Origin: Bradyrhizobium liaoningense
GTDB lineage: Bacteria; Pseudomonadota; Alphaproteobacteria; Rhizobiales; Xanthobacteraceae
Reading direction: 5' to 3'
Assembly: GCF_018130825.1 (NCBI RefSeq)
Contig: NZ_JAFCJS010000011.1
Location: forward strand, 124,001-188,000
DNA: 64,000 bases
Position 1 is the first letter of the stretch. Each line of letters opens with the position of its first letter. This document shows, piece by piece, positions 33,655 to 45,000 of this stretch. Made by a program: the position numbers and the translations under genes. The notes beneath the pieces were generated by a model. That model saw nothing but the letters and a program-made list of their open reading frames with translations, was not told the origin of the DNA and searched no databases.

Positions 33655-34592
33655 GGCGTCTCGAAGGCGAGCGTGTCTCCGATCTGATCGGGAGCCAGGC
33701 TCGGACTGCGCCTGTCAGCCGAGTTCAGCCTGAAGACGTCGCGGATGTCCTCGATCGAGGTCGAGGAATAGGACTGGATGCAGAGCGCGACCTGCTCGGG
33801 GGAAGCTGCGCGCATCATCGCTTCGATCGCCGGGCGGTCGAGGCGGGTGTCGTCCCAGTGCGACACCGCGATGCTGTCTTCCGTCACCCGGTGTGCCGCA
33901 AGATGCTCCGGCGAACTGGCGACGAAGTTGCCGTAAAGCAGATACTCCGAAAACTTCTTCTTCCGGCACAGCGCCAGGGCCCAGCTCAGGCCCGTTGCCG
34001 ACTTTATGGCGTCCGTCATCGCACGCGCAGTGTCCTTGTCCCAGACCAGCGCGTTGCCGACATAATCGTCCGCCGGGAACGCGCGCTCCTTGACGCCGAG
34101 AAGCTGATCCACGGTGCGCAGCCACAGCACGTGCAAGGGGTGGTCGGCGTCGATCCCCTTGCGCGTGACGAAGAGCGGCGTCTTCTCGCCGCCGGCATAC
34201 CGGCCGACGTCGAATTCGCGGAAGAACAGATTGTCCGAATCCAGGATGCAGACGCGCTGCTCGGGCGCGCTGAGGACGCCGGCGATCTTCAGGATCTGCT
34301 GGATGTGCCAGCCGTGCACGGGCGACGATAGCAGCGACAGCCAGACGCGCCGCTTGCTGATGAACTGCAGCGCCGGCGGCAGCGCGAACAGCCATTTCGG
34401 CAGGTAGCGCGAGGCCGGAACGATGACGCGCTTGTCGGACGCGAAGCGCTCGAACAGCGGGACGTCCTCATCGTTAACGAGAACATAATGCCGCGTGTAT
34501 CCCGTCAGCCACGTGTCGATGCTCTCGCTGAGCAGCGAAAAGCGTTCGATATCCTTGGCATAGCTCGCAGTCAGCAGGGCAACGGAATGCAT
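33642..34592 (-). CDS. DUF6492 family protein, glycosyltransferase-like
   Basis: A 316-residue protein recognised by SVALLTASYAKDIERFSLL at the start, a LPKWLFALPP segment, and CILDSDNLFFREFD at about 130-143. The DSDN resembles the DxD metal/nucleotide-sugar motif of GT-A transferases, and GWHIQQILKIA is also typical of the family. The ATG at 34592 is preferred over 34622, which adds a proline- and arginine-rich stub. It lies beside the glycosyltransferase/GH10 pair in convergent orientation, so a polysaccharide role is likely but the reaction is unknown. Confidence 0.6.
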   Translation of the reverse strand: MHSVALLTASYAKDIERFSLLSESIDTWLTGYTRHYVLVNDEDVPLFERFASDKRVIVPASRYLPKWLFALPPALQFISKRRVWLSLLSSPVHGWHIQQILKIAGVLSAPEQRVCILDSDNLFFREFDVGRYAGGEKTPLFVTRKGIDADHPLHVLWLRTVDQLLGVKERAFPADDYVGNALVWDKDTARAMTDAIKSATGLSWALALCRKKKFSEYLLYGNFVASSPEHLAAHRVTEDSIAVSHWDDTRLDRPAIEAMMRAASPEQVALCIQSYSSTSIEDIRDVFRLNSADRRSPSLAPDQIGDTLAFETPRTR

Positions 34593-34686
34593 GGGCGCGC
34601 TCGGATGGCGGTCAGGCCGCACTCATAGCCGCACTGCGAGATGCTGGAAACTCACAAACGGAATCAAGGTAAAATGAAACGAAGAA

Positions 34687-35481
34687 TTAGCCATCCGACG
34701 GCAGCCCCTGCTCGAGCCCGCGAAAGCGCAGCGGTGCCAGGGCGGCGGCGCGCTGCCACCAGTCGGCGACGCGGTCGTCGAGCGCGGTCACGCCGCGGCC
34801 CTGGCCAGGGAAGATCCTGATCTGCTGCACCGCCTCGGCCTCGAAGCCCTTCGCCCGCCGCGTAATCTTGATCACCGCACCTTCGCGATCGCGCTGGGTC
34901 AGCGGGACCAGGAGGCGGCCGCGCGGGCGCAGCGCCTGGAGCCAGAGTGGATGCGGGTGCGGGAAGCCGGCATGCACGATGATCACGTCGGCGACTTCAC
35001 CGATCAGATCACGTCCATCACTATGGTCCACATCGACATTGGCATAGGCGTGAAGGAAACTTGCCGCGCGGGATGCCAGACGCTCGTCGCATTCGATCGC
35101 ATGCACGCGGCCCTTCGGGCCGACCAGCTTCGACAGCACCGCCGAGAAATAGCCGAGCCCGCAGCCGATCTGGAGCACGCGGTCCCCCTCCTTGATGTCG
35201 AGGACGTCGATCAGATGCGCCCACAGGCTCGGCAGTCCGGTGTCGAGCTTACGGCGCGCGTCGATCGCGACCAGCACATTGTCGTAGAGGTGAACGGGAT
35301 CGGCATCCGGCGTCAGCCGGTAGCTGCGTGCCGCCTCGCTCTTGATGCGCCAAGGGCCTCTGGCCAGAAAATCCTCGCGCGGAACGGTGGCGAGCGCGTC
35401 GATCAGACGCTTGGAGGAAATCCGCTCGCGCCTGGCGATCAACTCCACATAGCGCGCACGCGCGGCGGCAAGATCGCTCAT
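34687..35481 (-). CDS. Protein-L-isoaspartate O-methyltransferase family protein
   Basis: A 264-residue methyltransferase of the PCMT family. SAM motif I is VLQIGCGLGYFSAVLSKL (about 107-124), followed by VHAIECDERL. Motif II is GEVADVIIVHAGFPH, where the usual DAI..taa is altered, and LRPRGRLLVPL is motif III. The N-terminal AR..YVELIARRERI with LDALATVPREDFL matches isoaspartyl enzymes. Repair of isoaspartyl residues is the family activity, but divergence here leaves other acceptors possible. Its ATG overlaps the stop of the upstream cyclase gene as ATGA, so the two are coupled. Confidence 0.8.
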   Translation of the reverse strand: MSDLAAARARYVELIARRERISSKRLIDALATVPREDFLARGPWRIKSEAARSYRLTPDADPVHLYDNVLVAIDARRKLDTGLPSLWAHLIDVLDIKEGDRVLQIGCGLGYFSAVLSKLVGPKGRVHAIECDERLASRAASFLHAYANVDVDHSDGRDLIGEVADVIIVHAGFPHPHPLWLQALRPRGRLLVPLTQRDREGAVIKITRRAKGFEAEAVQQIRIFPGQGRGVTALDDRVADWWQRAAALAPLRFRGLEQGLPSDG

Positions 35482-38400
35482 TTCGCCGCGTCAGCCTGTT
35501 CACGAACGGGCGCGTCCGCATCGAGCTCGTTGACCAGCTGCATCGCCTGCTTGAGGTCCGGCGTGTAAAAACCCTCGCTGAACCTGCCCACGATCGGCAC
35601 GAGCAGGAGACGTGCGTGCTCACGCTTGCCGGCTTGATGCGACAGCCGTGCCAGGCTGACGGCGGTGCGAAGCTCCCAGGACAGCGCGCCCTGCTTGCGC
35701 GCGGTCTCCAGCGACAGGCCGAACAAATCCTCGGCCTCCTGCACCGATGCCGGATCGCCGTCCGACAGCGTGATCTCGCCCTGCAGGCGGTAGACTTCGG
35801 CAAGATAGGAATGATCACCGGTCCGCCGCGCGGTCGCGAGCGCGCCGTCCAGCGCGCGCAAGGCGGCATCGCGCATCCCGACCTTGGCATAGGCTTCGGC
35901 GAGCAGGCAGCGGAACCAGCAGCCGGCGAGCCAGGAATCCATCGCCTCGTATTCGTCGAGGCCGAGGCGCATCTGGCTGAGACCCTCGTCGGCCTCGCCG
36001 AGCTGCGTCAGCGCCCAGCCGCGCAGGATCGCGGCCTGCTGCTTCCAGTGCAGGAAATTGTGCTCGGTGGCGATGATCATGGCGCGGTTGGCGTAGTCGC
36101 GCGTGCCCTCGACGTCGCGCAGATGCTGGCAGAGATAGGCGCCGAACACGAGCGCGAAGGCGAGCGTGAAAGGATGGCGAATCTTCTCGGCATTGGCGAT
36201 CGCCTGCTCGCTGTGCTGGCGCGCCGCGTCGGGCCGGCCGAGGAACCAGAGCAGATAGCCGAGATAGGACAGCGAGACGACGCCGGGATCGGTGCCGTGC
36301 CGCACCATCAGATCGGAATGCAGATCGGGGCTGTAGAGATTGATGCAGCGATGCAGATGGTGCTGCGAGGCGGCAAAGCGACCGCGATAGAGCATGGTCA
36401 TCGCGATCGAACGGTGCGCCTCGATCAGATAGCCGGTCTGCTGCGCCGGCTGCGACCGCTCGTTCAGCCGCTCGCGCTTGGCGAATTTCAGGAGCTCGAC
36501 GCTGAGATCGTGCGCGCGGGTGAGATCGGCACGGATGAAGTGACACACCCACAGGCCGCGGGTCGCGGCGAAGGCCTTCTCGTCGTCGTCGAGCTGCTGG
36601 CCGAGCTCGAGCGCGCGCATGTAGTTCTCCTCGACCTCCTGCACCGCATAGCCCTTGGCCGCGATCAGCACGTTGCCGAGCGCGATGCGCAGCTCGAGCT
36701 CCATCTCGTCGGCGCCCTGCATGCGCGCATTGGCCTGCACGACGCTCAAGCCGCGGCGCAGATGGCCGATCGCCTCCAGATTGGCGCCGCTCCTGGCCGC
36801 CTGCTTGCCGGCCTTGAGCCAGAAGCTGGCGGCGCCCTCGCTCTGGCCTGACTCGGTGAGATGATGGGCCAGCAGCTCCGGCTCGCGATCGGTCTTCTCC
36901 GGATACATCTCGCTAAGCACCTGCGCGATACGCGCATGCAGCTTGCGGCGCTCGCTGTGCAGGAGGCTCGCATGCGCGGCGTTCTGGATCATCACGTGCT
37001 TGAACGAGTAGAGTGCGTCCGGCGGATGGCCACGCCGCATGACCAGCCCGGCCCCCTCCAGATGGTTGAGCGCGGCCTCGATCTGCTCCGCCGGCGTGTT
37101 GGCGACGGCCTGGAGCGTCTCGTAGGAGAACTCGCGGCCGATGGTGGCGCCGATCTGCGCGATCCGCTTGAACGGGCCCATCCGGTCGAGCCGCGCCATC
37201 AGCGAGTCCGTCAGCGTTGCCGGGATCGCCAGCTGCCGCCACGGCCCCGACAGCACGTAGCGTCCGTGCCGCTCGGTCAGGAGATTGGATTCCAGAACGG
37301 TCTTGGTGAGCTCTTCCAGGAACAGCGGCACGCCGTCGGTCTTGACGATGATCTCCTCGACGACCTCCTTCGGCAGCTCCCGTCCGGCAACGCGCTCGAC
37401 CAGCGTCGTGCGCAGCTGCCGGCTCAGGCGGTTCAGAACCAGCGTGGTGATGTGCGAATGCGCGTTCCAGCTCGGCTGGAATTCGGAGCGCGCGGTGATG
37501 ATGACCAGGATCGGCCGGTTCTGCACCCGGTCGACCAGAAGGTCGATCACTTCACGCGAGGTCGGGTCGATCCAGTGCAGATCCTCGAACGCGATCACCA
37601 GGGGCATCTCGCGCGCAAGGCCGAGGAAGTGGCCGACCAGCGCCGCGACGGTCGCATCCTTCTGCTGCTGCGGCGACAGGTCGAGCGGCGGATAGCGATC
37701 GCCGGTCGGAATCGACAGCAGCGCGGCGAACAGCGGCGTGACCTGCTCGATGTCGCCATGGGCGGCGGCGATCGCGGTCTCCAGGCTCGCCAGCGACAAC
37801 GCGGAGGCATCCTCGCGGTCGAGGCCGAGGGAAAATTTGAGCTGCTCGGCGAACGGATAGAACGCGGTGGAGGTGTAGTAGGGCGAGCACTGGAACGAGA
37901 CCTGCGCATGCCGGTCGCCCGATATCCGCTCGAAGATTTCCTGGATGATGCGCGACTTGCCGATGCCGGGTTCGCCGAACTTGACCACGACCTGCCCGTC
38001 GCCACCCTTGGCCTGCTGCCAGCGGCCCATCAGCAGCGCAATCTCCTCCTCGCGGTTGACGAGCGGCGTCAGCCGCGCGCCCATCGCGGCGGCGAAGCGG
38101 GTCTCCACCCGCGAGGCGCGCACCACGTGCCAGGCTTGCGCCTTCTCCGAGATACCCTTCAGCGCATGGACACCGAGATTGCGGTAGTCGAACTTCCCCT
38201 TCAGCAGCGACTGCGTCGAGGCGGAGATCACGACGCCGTTGGGCGGCGCCAGGGCTTGCAGCCGCGCGGCGAGATTGACGGTTTCACCGACCGCGGAGTC
38301 GCGCTCTTCGGTGCCCTGCCCGACGAGATCGCCGACCACGACGAGGCCGGTCGCGATCCCGATGCGGACGGCGGGCGAATGGCTGAGCGCACCGCGCGGC

Positions 38401-38945
38401 TCGATCGCGCGCGCGGTCGACAGCACCCGCACGATCTCGAGCCCCGCACGCACCGCGCGCTCGGCGTCGTCCTCATGTGCGGTCGGATAGCCGAAATAGA
38501 CGAGGATGCCGTCGCCGACGAAACGGGCGGCAAAGCCCTCGTAGTGCTTGACCACGCGGACGCAGGTCTCGCGGAAGCTCGCGATCATGTCGCGCACGTC
38601 TTCCGGATCGAACTGCACCGAGAGCGAGGTGGAATCGACCATGTCGCAGAACATGGTGGTGAGCTGGCGCCGTTCGGCTCCGACCTCCGCCCGAGTCTGC
38701 GGGCCTGCCGCGGCCGGCGGCTCCGCCGTTTCAGCCTGGAATAGCGCCGCCATCGCCCGTTGGAGCCGCTTGCGATCGCCAAGCGGCAATCCGAGCTCGA
38801 CCAGATCGGATTCGGTGAGATCGCCCAGGACGTCGAGATCGAGGCGGTGCTGTGCGAACAGATCGGAATAGTGACCGAGGCCGACGCCCTCGAGCCAGCG
38901 CTTCAACCCGCCTTCCGTTGCCGTGCCCGGCTCATTCTCCAGCAT
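35478..38945 (-). CDS. SAM-domain adenylate/guanylate cyclase with AAA-type ATPase and TPR region
   Basis: A 1155-residue cytoplasmic signalling protein. Order: SAM domain (about 12-70: LKRWLEGVGLGHYSDLF); class III cyclase domain (about 95-270: TMFCDMVDSTSLS, ARFVGDGILVYFG, RIGIATGLVVVGD, with both metal Asp residues); ATPase domain with Walker A GEPGIGKSR near 324-332 and VIAFEDLHWIDPTS as Walker B; then tetratricopeptide-like helices from about 680 to 1130. This is the large rhizobial cyclase-ATPase-TPR family, thought to integrate protein contacts with nucleotide signalling. It is divergent from the NRPS gene and translationally coupled to the isoaspartyl methyltransferase gene. Confidence 0.92.
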   Translation of the reverse strand: MLENEPGTATEGGLKRWLEGVGLGHYSDLFAQHRLDLDVLGDLTESDLVELGLPLGDRKRLQRAMAALFQAETAEPPAAAGPQTRAEVGAERRQLTTMFCDMVDSTSLSVQFDPEDVRDMIASFRETCVRVVKHYEGFAARFVGDGILVYFGYPTAHEDDAERAVRAGLEIVRVLSTARAIEPRGALSHSPAVRIGIATGLVVVGDLVGQGTEERDSAVGETVNLAARLQALAPPNGVVISASTQSLLKGKFDYRNLGVHALKGISEKAQAWHVVRASRVETRFAAAMGARLTPLVNREEEIALLMGRWQQAKGGDGQVVVKFGEPGIGKSRIIQEIFERISGDRHAQVSFQCSPYYTSTAFYPFAEQLKFSLGLDREDASALSLASLETAIAAAHGDIEQVTPLFAALLSIPTGDRYPPLDLSPQQQKDATVAALVGHFLGLAREMPLVIAFEDLHWIDPTSREVIDLLVDRVQNRPILVIITARSEFQPSWNAHSHITTLVLNRLSRQLRTTLVERVAGRELPKEVVEEIIVKTDGVPLFLEELTKTVLESNLLTERHGRYVLSGPWRQLAIPATLTDSLMARLDRMGPFKRIAQIGATIGREFSYETLQAVANTPAEQIEAALNHLEGAGLVMRRGHPPDALYSFKHVMIQNAAHASLLHSERRKLHARIAQVLSEMYPEKTDREPELLAHHLTESGQSEGAASFWLKAGKQAARSGANLEAIGHLRRGLSVVQANARMQGADEMELELRIALGNVLIAAKGYAVQEVEENYMRALELGQQLDDDEKAFAATRGLWVCHFIRADLTRAHDLSVELLKFAKRERLNERSQPAQQTGYLIEAHRSIAMTMLYRGRFAASQHHLHRCINLYSPDLHSDLMVRHGTDPGVVSLSYLGYLLWFLGRPDAARQHSEQAIANAEKIRHPFTLAFALVFGAYLCQHLRDVEGTRDYANRAMIIATEHNFLHWKQQAAILRGWALTQLGEADEGLSQMRLGLDEYEAMDSWLAGCWFRCLLAEAYAKVGMRDAALRALDGALATARRTGDHSYLAEVYRLQGEITLSDGDPASVQEAEDLFGLSLETARKQGALSWELRTAVSLARLSHQAGKREHARLLLVPIVGRFSEGFYTPDLKQAMQLVNELDADAPVREQADAAK

Positions 38946-39081
38946 GGTGATTCTGCCCGACCTTCACTCCGTCGAAGGGCTTTGGGGCCCCTCAACCACA
39001 GATTTCGGGGCCCGAACTTCACCTCAGACTGGACGCGTTCCCTAACTCTTGGGAAGAATAGCCCAATCAGATCAAAAGGGA

Positions 39082-42000
39082 ATGGCATTGTCGGACATTG
39101 CATCCGCAGCGGGATCGGTCGGCGCGAGCCTGGAAACGAAGACCTTTTCTCATATCGGCGGCCTTCTCGACTTCTACGCCCGCAGGAGTCCTGCGGCGCC
39201 CGCCCTGCTCGCCCCTGGCCGGCCGGCTCTCACCTATGGCGCGCTTGGCGAGCGGACACAGAATCTCGTGCGTACGCTGCGCGGGCTCGGCATTGCGTCC
39301 GCCGACAGGATTGCCGTTGCGCTGCCGCGCGGGGCCGACAGCGCGCTGGCGCTGATCGCGGTTGCCTCAAGCTGTGCCTGCATCCCCGTCAATCCCGACC
39401 TGACGGCGGACGAGCTGCAACGTTATTTCAGCGAATTGAAGCTGACGGCGCTCGTCACCCGCGCCGACATGAACTCACCGAGCCGTGATGTCGCCAAGGC
39501 GCTCGGTATCGCGGTGATCGATTTCGTGCCGGGTCCGAAAGACGATCTCGGCGGCTGCACGTTCATGGGCCCGGCCGTCGGGCCGGCGAGCACGAGCGGC
39601 GCCTCGCGCGGCGACAACGATGCCTTCATCCTGCTGACGTCGGGCACGGCGGCGCGGCCGAAAATGGTGCCGCTGACGCATCGCAATGTGTGCCTCTCTG
39701 CCTTTAATGCAGGCCGCGTGCTGTCGCTCACATCCCATGATCGCCTGCTCAACGTCCTGCCGCTGTTTCATGCCCATGGCTTGATCTCCGGCCTTCTGAC
39801 CGCGCTCGCCGCGGGCTCCAGCGTGATCTGCACCGACGGCTTCGACGCCTTGTCCTTCTTCGGCTGGATGCGGGAGCTGCAGCCGACCTGGTACACGGCG
39901 GTGCCGACCATTCATCGCGCGCTGCTGACGGCGGCGGAATCCGACCCGGCCCGCGTCCGGGCCTCGTCGCTGCGCGTGATCCGCTCCGCCTCGGCCTCGC
40001 TTGCCCCTGCGATCCTTTCCGGACTGGAGGCGACGTTTGGCGTTCCCGTGCTCGAGACCTACGGCATGACGGAAGCGGCCTCGCAGATCGCGGCCAATCC
40101 GTTCGAGCTGCGCAAGGTCGGATCGGTCGGCCGCGCCGCGGGCCCCGAGATCGCGATCATGGACGAGACGGGCCGTGCGCTCGCGAATGGCGAGCACGGC
40201 GAAATCGTGCTGCGCGGCGCCAACATGACGCGTGGCTACTATAACGACGAGGCGGCGACAGAGGCCGCGTTCCGCAACGGCTGGTTCCGGACCGGCGATC
40301 TCGGCTATCTCGACACCGACGGCTATCTCTTCATCGTCGGCCGCATCAAGGACGTCATCAACCGCGGTGGGCAGAAGGTCTCGCCGCTCGAGGTGGAGGA
40401 CGTGCTGCTCGGCCATCCCGCGGTGCTGGAGGCCGGCGTGTTCGCCGTCCCGCACGCCAAGCTCGGCGAGAACGTCGCCGCCGTCGTGGTGCTGCGACCG
40501 AATTCCGAGGCGAGCTCGGACCAGCTACGCCAGTTCGCGCGAAAGCGCCTTGCCGCGTACAAGGTGCCGAGCCTGATCCGCAGCGTGGCCGCGCTGCCGA
40601 AGGGCGCCAGCGGCAAGGTCAAGCGCAACGCGCTGGCCGGGTTGATCGCGGAGACGTCGGATGCCGGCGAGACGCGCCTGCCGCGCAATGCGCTGGAGAC
40701 TCAGCTCGCGGAGATTTGGGCCGGCTTGCTGGAGCTGCCGCAGGTCGGCATCGATCAGGACGTCTTCGCGCTCGGCGCGGACTCGCTCGCGGTGACGCAG
40801 ATGCGCTCGCGCCTGCGCGAACGCTTCAGCGTCGACTTCTCGTTCGAGGACATTTTCGATTGCGCCACGGTCGCCGCGCTTGCGGCCCGGCTGGAGACTG
40901 CAGCAACCCGTCGCGATGCGCTACCGGCCTGGCGCCAGGCCGCAGCGGCGACAGCGGATGCGCCGCTGTCGTTCCAGCAGCAGCGGATGTATCTGCTCTC
41001 GCGACTCGACCCCACCCGTTACAATTACAACGTCGTCGAAGTCGCGATGCTCAAAGGCCCGGTCGACGGCGCCGCGCTTTCTGCGGGCCTCACCGCGATC
41101 TGCGCGCGTCACGAGGCGCTGCGCTCGGTGTTCGTCGAACGGCAGGGCGAGCCGGTGCAGCGCGTGCTGCAATCCCCGCCGCGGTTCGAGCGGATCAAGC
41201 TCAAGCCCTGCCCCGCGGACAAGCGGTCGGCACTCATCCGGCGTGAGGCGCTCAAGCTCGCGCAATACACGTTCGATCTGGCGCACGAGCCGCCGCTGAA
41301 GGTCACATTGCTGTCGTTCGACAGATCCAGCCACGCGCTCGTCGTCAACGTGCATCACCTCGTCACCGACGGCTGGTCGCAGCGGTTGTTCTGGGAGGAG
41401 CTCGCCGCCCATTATGCCGCGGCACACAAGAAGGACGTGGCGGCGCTGCCCTCGCCCGCCTTCCAGTATCGCGACTTCGCGCTCTGGCAGCAGGGCTGGG
41501 CGCAGACGCCGGCGGCGAAGGAGCAGCTCGATTACTGGCGGGCGCAGCTCGACGGCGTCACCACGCTGCCGCTGCGGACCGACCGGTCGCGGCCGGAGGT
41601 CTGGAGCGGTCATGGCGCCCGTCACTATTTCGAGTTCTCCAAAATCCTCTCGGGCAGCGTCCGCGCGCTGAGCCAGGCCCAGGGCGTCACGCCCTTCATG
41701 ACCCTGCTCGCGGCGTTCCAGTGCCTGATGTTCCGACACACTGGTCACGAGGATGTAGCGACCGGATCGCTGATCGCCAACCGCAACCAGATCGAGAGCG
41801 AGCGCCTGATCGGGCTGTTCGCCAACACCCTGATCCTGCGCAACGATTTTGGCGGCGATCCGAGCTTCGGCGAGATGTTGCGGCGGGTGCGTCAGGTGAC
41901 GCTCGATGCCTATCGCAACCAGGATCTTGCGATCGAGGAGGTGCTGCGCGCGCTGCAGGTCGCGCGAAGGACGGACGGCAATCCTCTGTTCCGGATCATG

Positions 42001-45000
42001 TTCATCCTGCAGAACGCCTCGATCGAGGCGGCGCGCTTCACCGGCCTGTCGACCCGGCGGCTGGAGGTGGACCCGAAAGTGGCGCGCTTCGACATCACGC
42101 TCGAGCTGGTCGAGGCCGACGGGCGCTTCACCGGCTTCTTCGAATACGCCACCGATCTGTTCGACGCGGCAACGATCGAAGGCATGGCCGCGCAGTTCAA
42201 GACGCTGCTCAAGGCCGTCATCGCCGATCCGGAACAACGCATCTCGCGCCTTCCGCTGCTGACTGAGGCCGAACGCCGGCAGCTGCTGGCGAAAGGCCAC
42301 GGCGTTCCCGCCAACTTCGCCATGCGCGGCAATCTCTGCGAACGCTTCGAGCGCCAGGCGAAGAAGACGCCGAACGCGATCGCAGTGTCGGACGGTGGCG
42401 CATCCCTGAGCTATCGCGAGCTGGCGCGCCGCAGCCAGGCGATCGCGCGCTGGCTCCTGCGCGAGGGTGTCGGGCCCGAGACGGTGGTCGCCCTGCTCGC
42501 CGAGCGCGGCCCCGATCTGCTTGCCGCCATGATCGCGGTGCAGCGCGTGGGCGCGGCCTTCCTGAATCTCGATCCGGACCAACCGACTGCGCGGCTCGCG
42601 ACCATCCTCGGATCGAGCTGCGCCCGCGTGCTGCTGACCGGACGCGCCCAATCGACCATGGTCGAGGCGCTGCTCGAGCCCTTGGTCGAGCGCATCCAGG
42701 TGGCCGAAATCGACGACACCATCGCGCCAGGGGCGACCAAACCGGCCCGCGCCGCGCGACGCGCGGCATCGAGCCTTGCCTATCTCATCTATACGTCGGG
42801 TTCCTCCGGCGCGCCGAAGGGCGTCATGATCGAGCAGCGCGGCCTGTCGAACCATCTGGCGTCGCTGATTGCCGAGCTGAAGCTGTCGCCTAGGGACGTG
42901 ATCGCGCAGACCGCGCCGCAGAGTTTTGTCATTTCTGTCTGGCAGTTCCTCGCAGGCCCCATGGTCGGCGCGCGCGTCCATGTCTGCGGCACCGCGACCG
43001 TGCAGGACCCGATCCTACTCGCGCGGGAAATCGAGCGCGAAGACATCACGGTGCTGGAAATCGTGCCCTCGCTGGTCCGTGTGATCCTCGACCACATGGA
43101 CGAGGCACAGGTCCGGCGCGCCTTCGCGAAGTTGCGGCTCCTGATCTCGACCGGCGAGCCGCTGCCGGTCGATCTCTGCCGCGCCTGGTTCGCCCGCTGC
43201 CCGAAAGTGCCGCTGATCAATGCCTATGGCGCCTCGGAATGTTCCGACGACGTCTCGCTGCATCGTCTGACCAGGGCGCCGGCGATCGCGACGGGCAACG
43301 TTCCGGTCGGCGCGCCGCTGCCGAACACCCAGCTCTACGTGCTCGACGCCAACCTCCAGCCGCAGCCGGTCGGCGTGACCGGCGAGCTCTGCATCGGCGG
43401 CGCCGGCGTCGGCCGCTTCTATGTCAACGATCCCGCGCAGAGCCGGCAGCGTTTCCTGCCCGATCCGTTTTCGCGCCAGGCCGGCGGCCGGCTGTACCGC
43501 ACCGGCGACCTCGCCCGCCGCCGCGCCGATGGCACGATCGAATGCCTCGGCCGCGCCGACCATCAGGTCAAGGTCCGCGGCTACCGCATCGAGCTCAAGG
43601 AGATCGAGACCACGCTTGCCGACCATCCTGACGTGCGCGCCGGCATCGTCGAACCGCGCCGCGAGGCCGGTGGCGATGTCAGGCTGATCGCCCATATCGT
43701 CGCCACGCCCGACAGCCGGGTCAGCGCCAGTGAACTGCGCGAATTTTTGAAGAGCCGGCTGCCCGGCCATGCCATTCCGTCCGCCTTCCTGTTCCTGGAC
43801 CGGATGCCGCTCAATGCCCATGGCAAGATCGATCGCTCCGCGCTGCTGGCGCCCGCGTTGCCGGAAACGACCGATCCGGATGCCGCCGTGCCGGCGCGGC
43901 GTTTCACCGAAAAGGTGCTTTCCGACATCTGGAGCGACCTGCTGAAGGTCGAGAGCCTTGGAGTGACAGACAATTTCTTCGATCTCGGCGGCCATTCGCT
44001 GCTGGCCGGCCAGGCGATGGCACGCGTCGCCCGTGCGCTCGGTGTGTCGCTGCCGATCAAGACCATTTTCGAGGCGCCGACGGTCGAAGAGCTTGCCCGT
44101 CGGGTCGACGAGGCCGTGGCAGCGAAATCGCACAAGCCTGCCGCAAGCGTGTCGCGGCTGGTCGAAAGCGGGTCGCCAACGCTCTCGATCGCGCAGGACC
44201 AGATGATTCGGATCGAGCAGAACCTGCCGGGGCTGCCGCTGTTCAACCTGCCCTTTGCCTTCCGGCTCGCTGGCCCGCTCGATCCGGCCATCCTCGGGCA
44301 AGCATTCGGCGACATCGTACGTCGCCACGAATCGCTGCGGACCGGTTTCGGCTGGAACGGCGAAGAGCCCGTCAGCCGCATTGCCACACCCAGCGAGCTC
44401 GGGCCCGTCCTCACCGTCGAGCTCATCGGCGACGGGCGGGTGCACAACAACAAGCGGCGCAGGGCGCTCGAGCTCAGGAAGATCGATCTCCTGATCGAGC
44501 AGGAAACCTATACCCCGTTCGACATCGCGCGGCCGCCGCTGCTGCGGGCGCGGCTGTTGCGGCTCCATGCCGACGACCACGTGCTGTTGCTGACGCTGCA
44601 TCATGCCATTGCCGATGGCTGGTCGATCGGCGTGCTGTTCGAGGAATTGTCGAGCCGCTATGCGGCACTGGCCGGGCACCCCGCGGCGCCGCTACTGAGG
44701 CCGCCGCCGGCCTTTTCGGATGTCGCGCGCTGGCAGCGCTGGTGGTGCAGCACCGACGCCGCCCGCCGCCAGGCCGCCGACTGGACGGAGAATTTGCGCG
44801 GCGCCGCTCCGATCTTCGAGGGCGAAGCGAGCTCCGGCGTATCCACCGGACGCCATCCGCTCGGGCTCGAGCCCGATCTGATCGCACGACTCACCGCATT
44901 CGCCGGTCAGCACAACGGCACACTGTTCATGTGCCTGCTGACCGGCCTGAAGGCCCTGCTGCTGGCGCGGACCAGCCGCACCGACATCTCGGTCGCCACC

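Noticed and set aside
36861..38744. 627-residue open frame on the plus strand opposite the SAM-cyclase-ATPase gene
   Set aside because: The minus strand encodes clear domains here; the plus-strand product is rich in Arg, Asp and His without any domain.
40921..42981. 686-residue open frame on the minus strand inside the synthetase gene
   Set aside because: It is antisense to well-conserved condensation and adenylation domains, has low-complexity Arg/Gly/Ala-rich sequence and no recognisable domain. High GC content leaves such frames open by chance.
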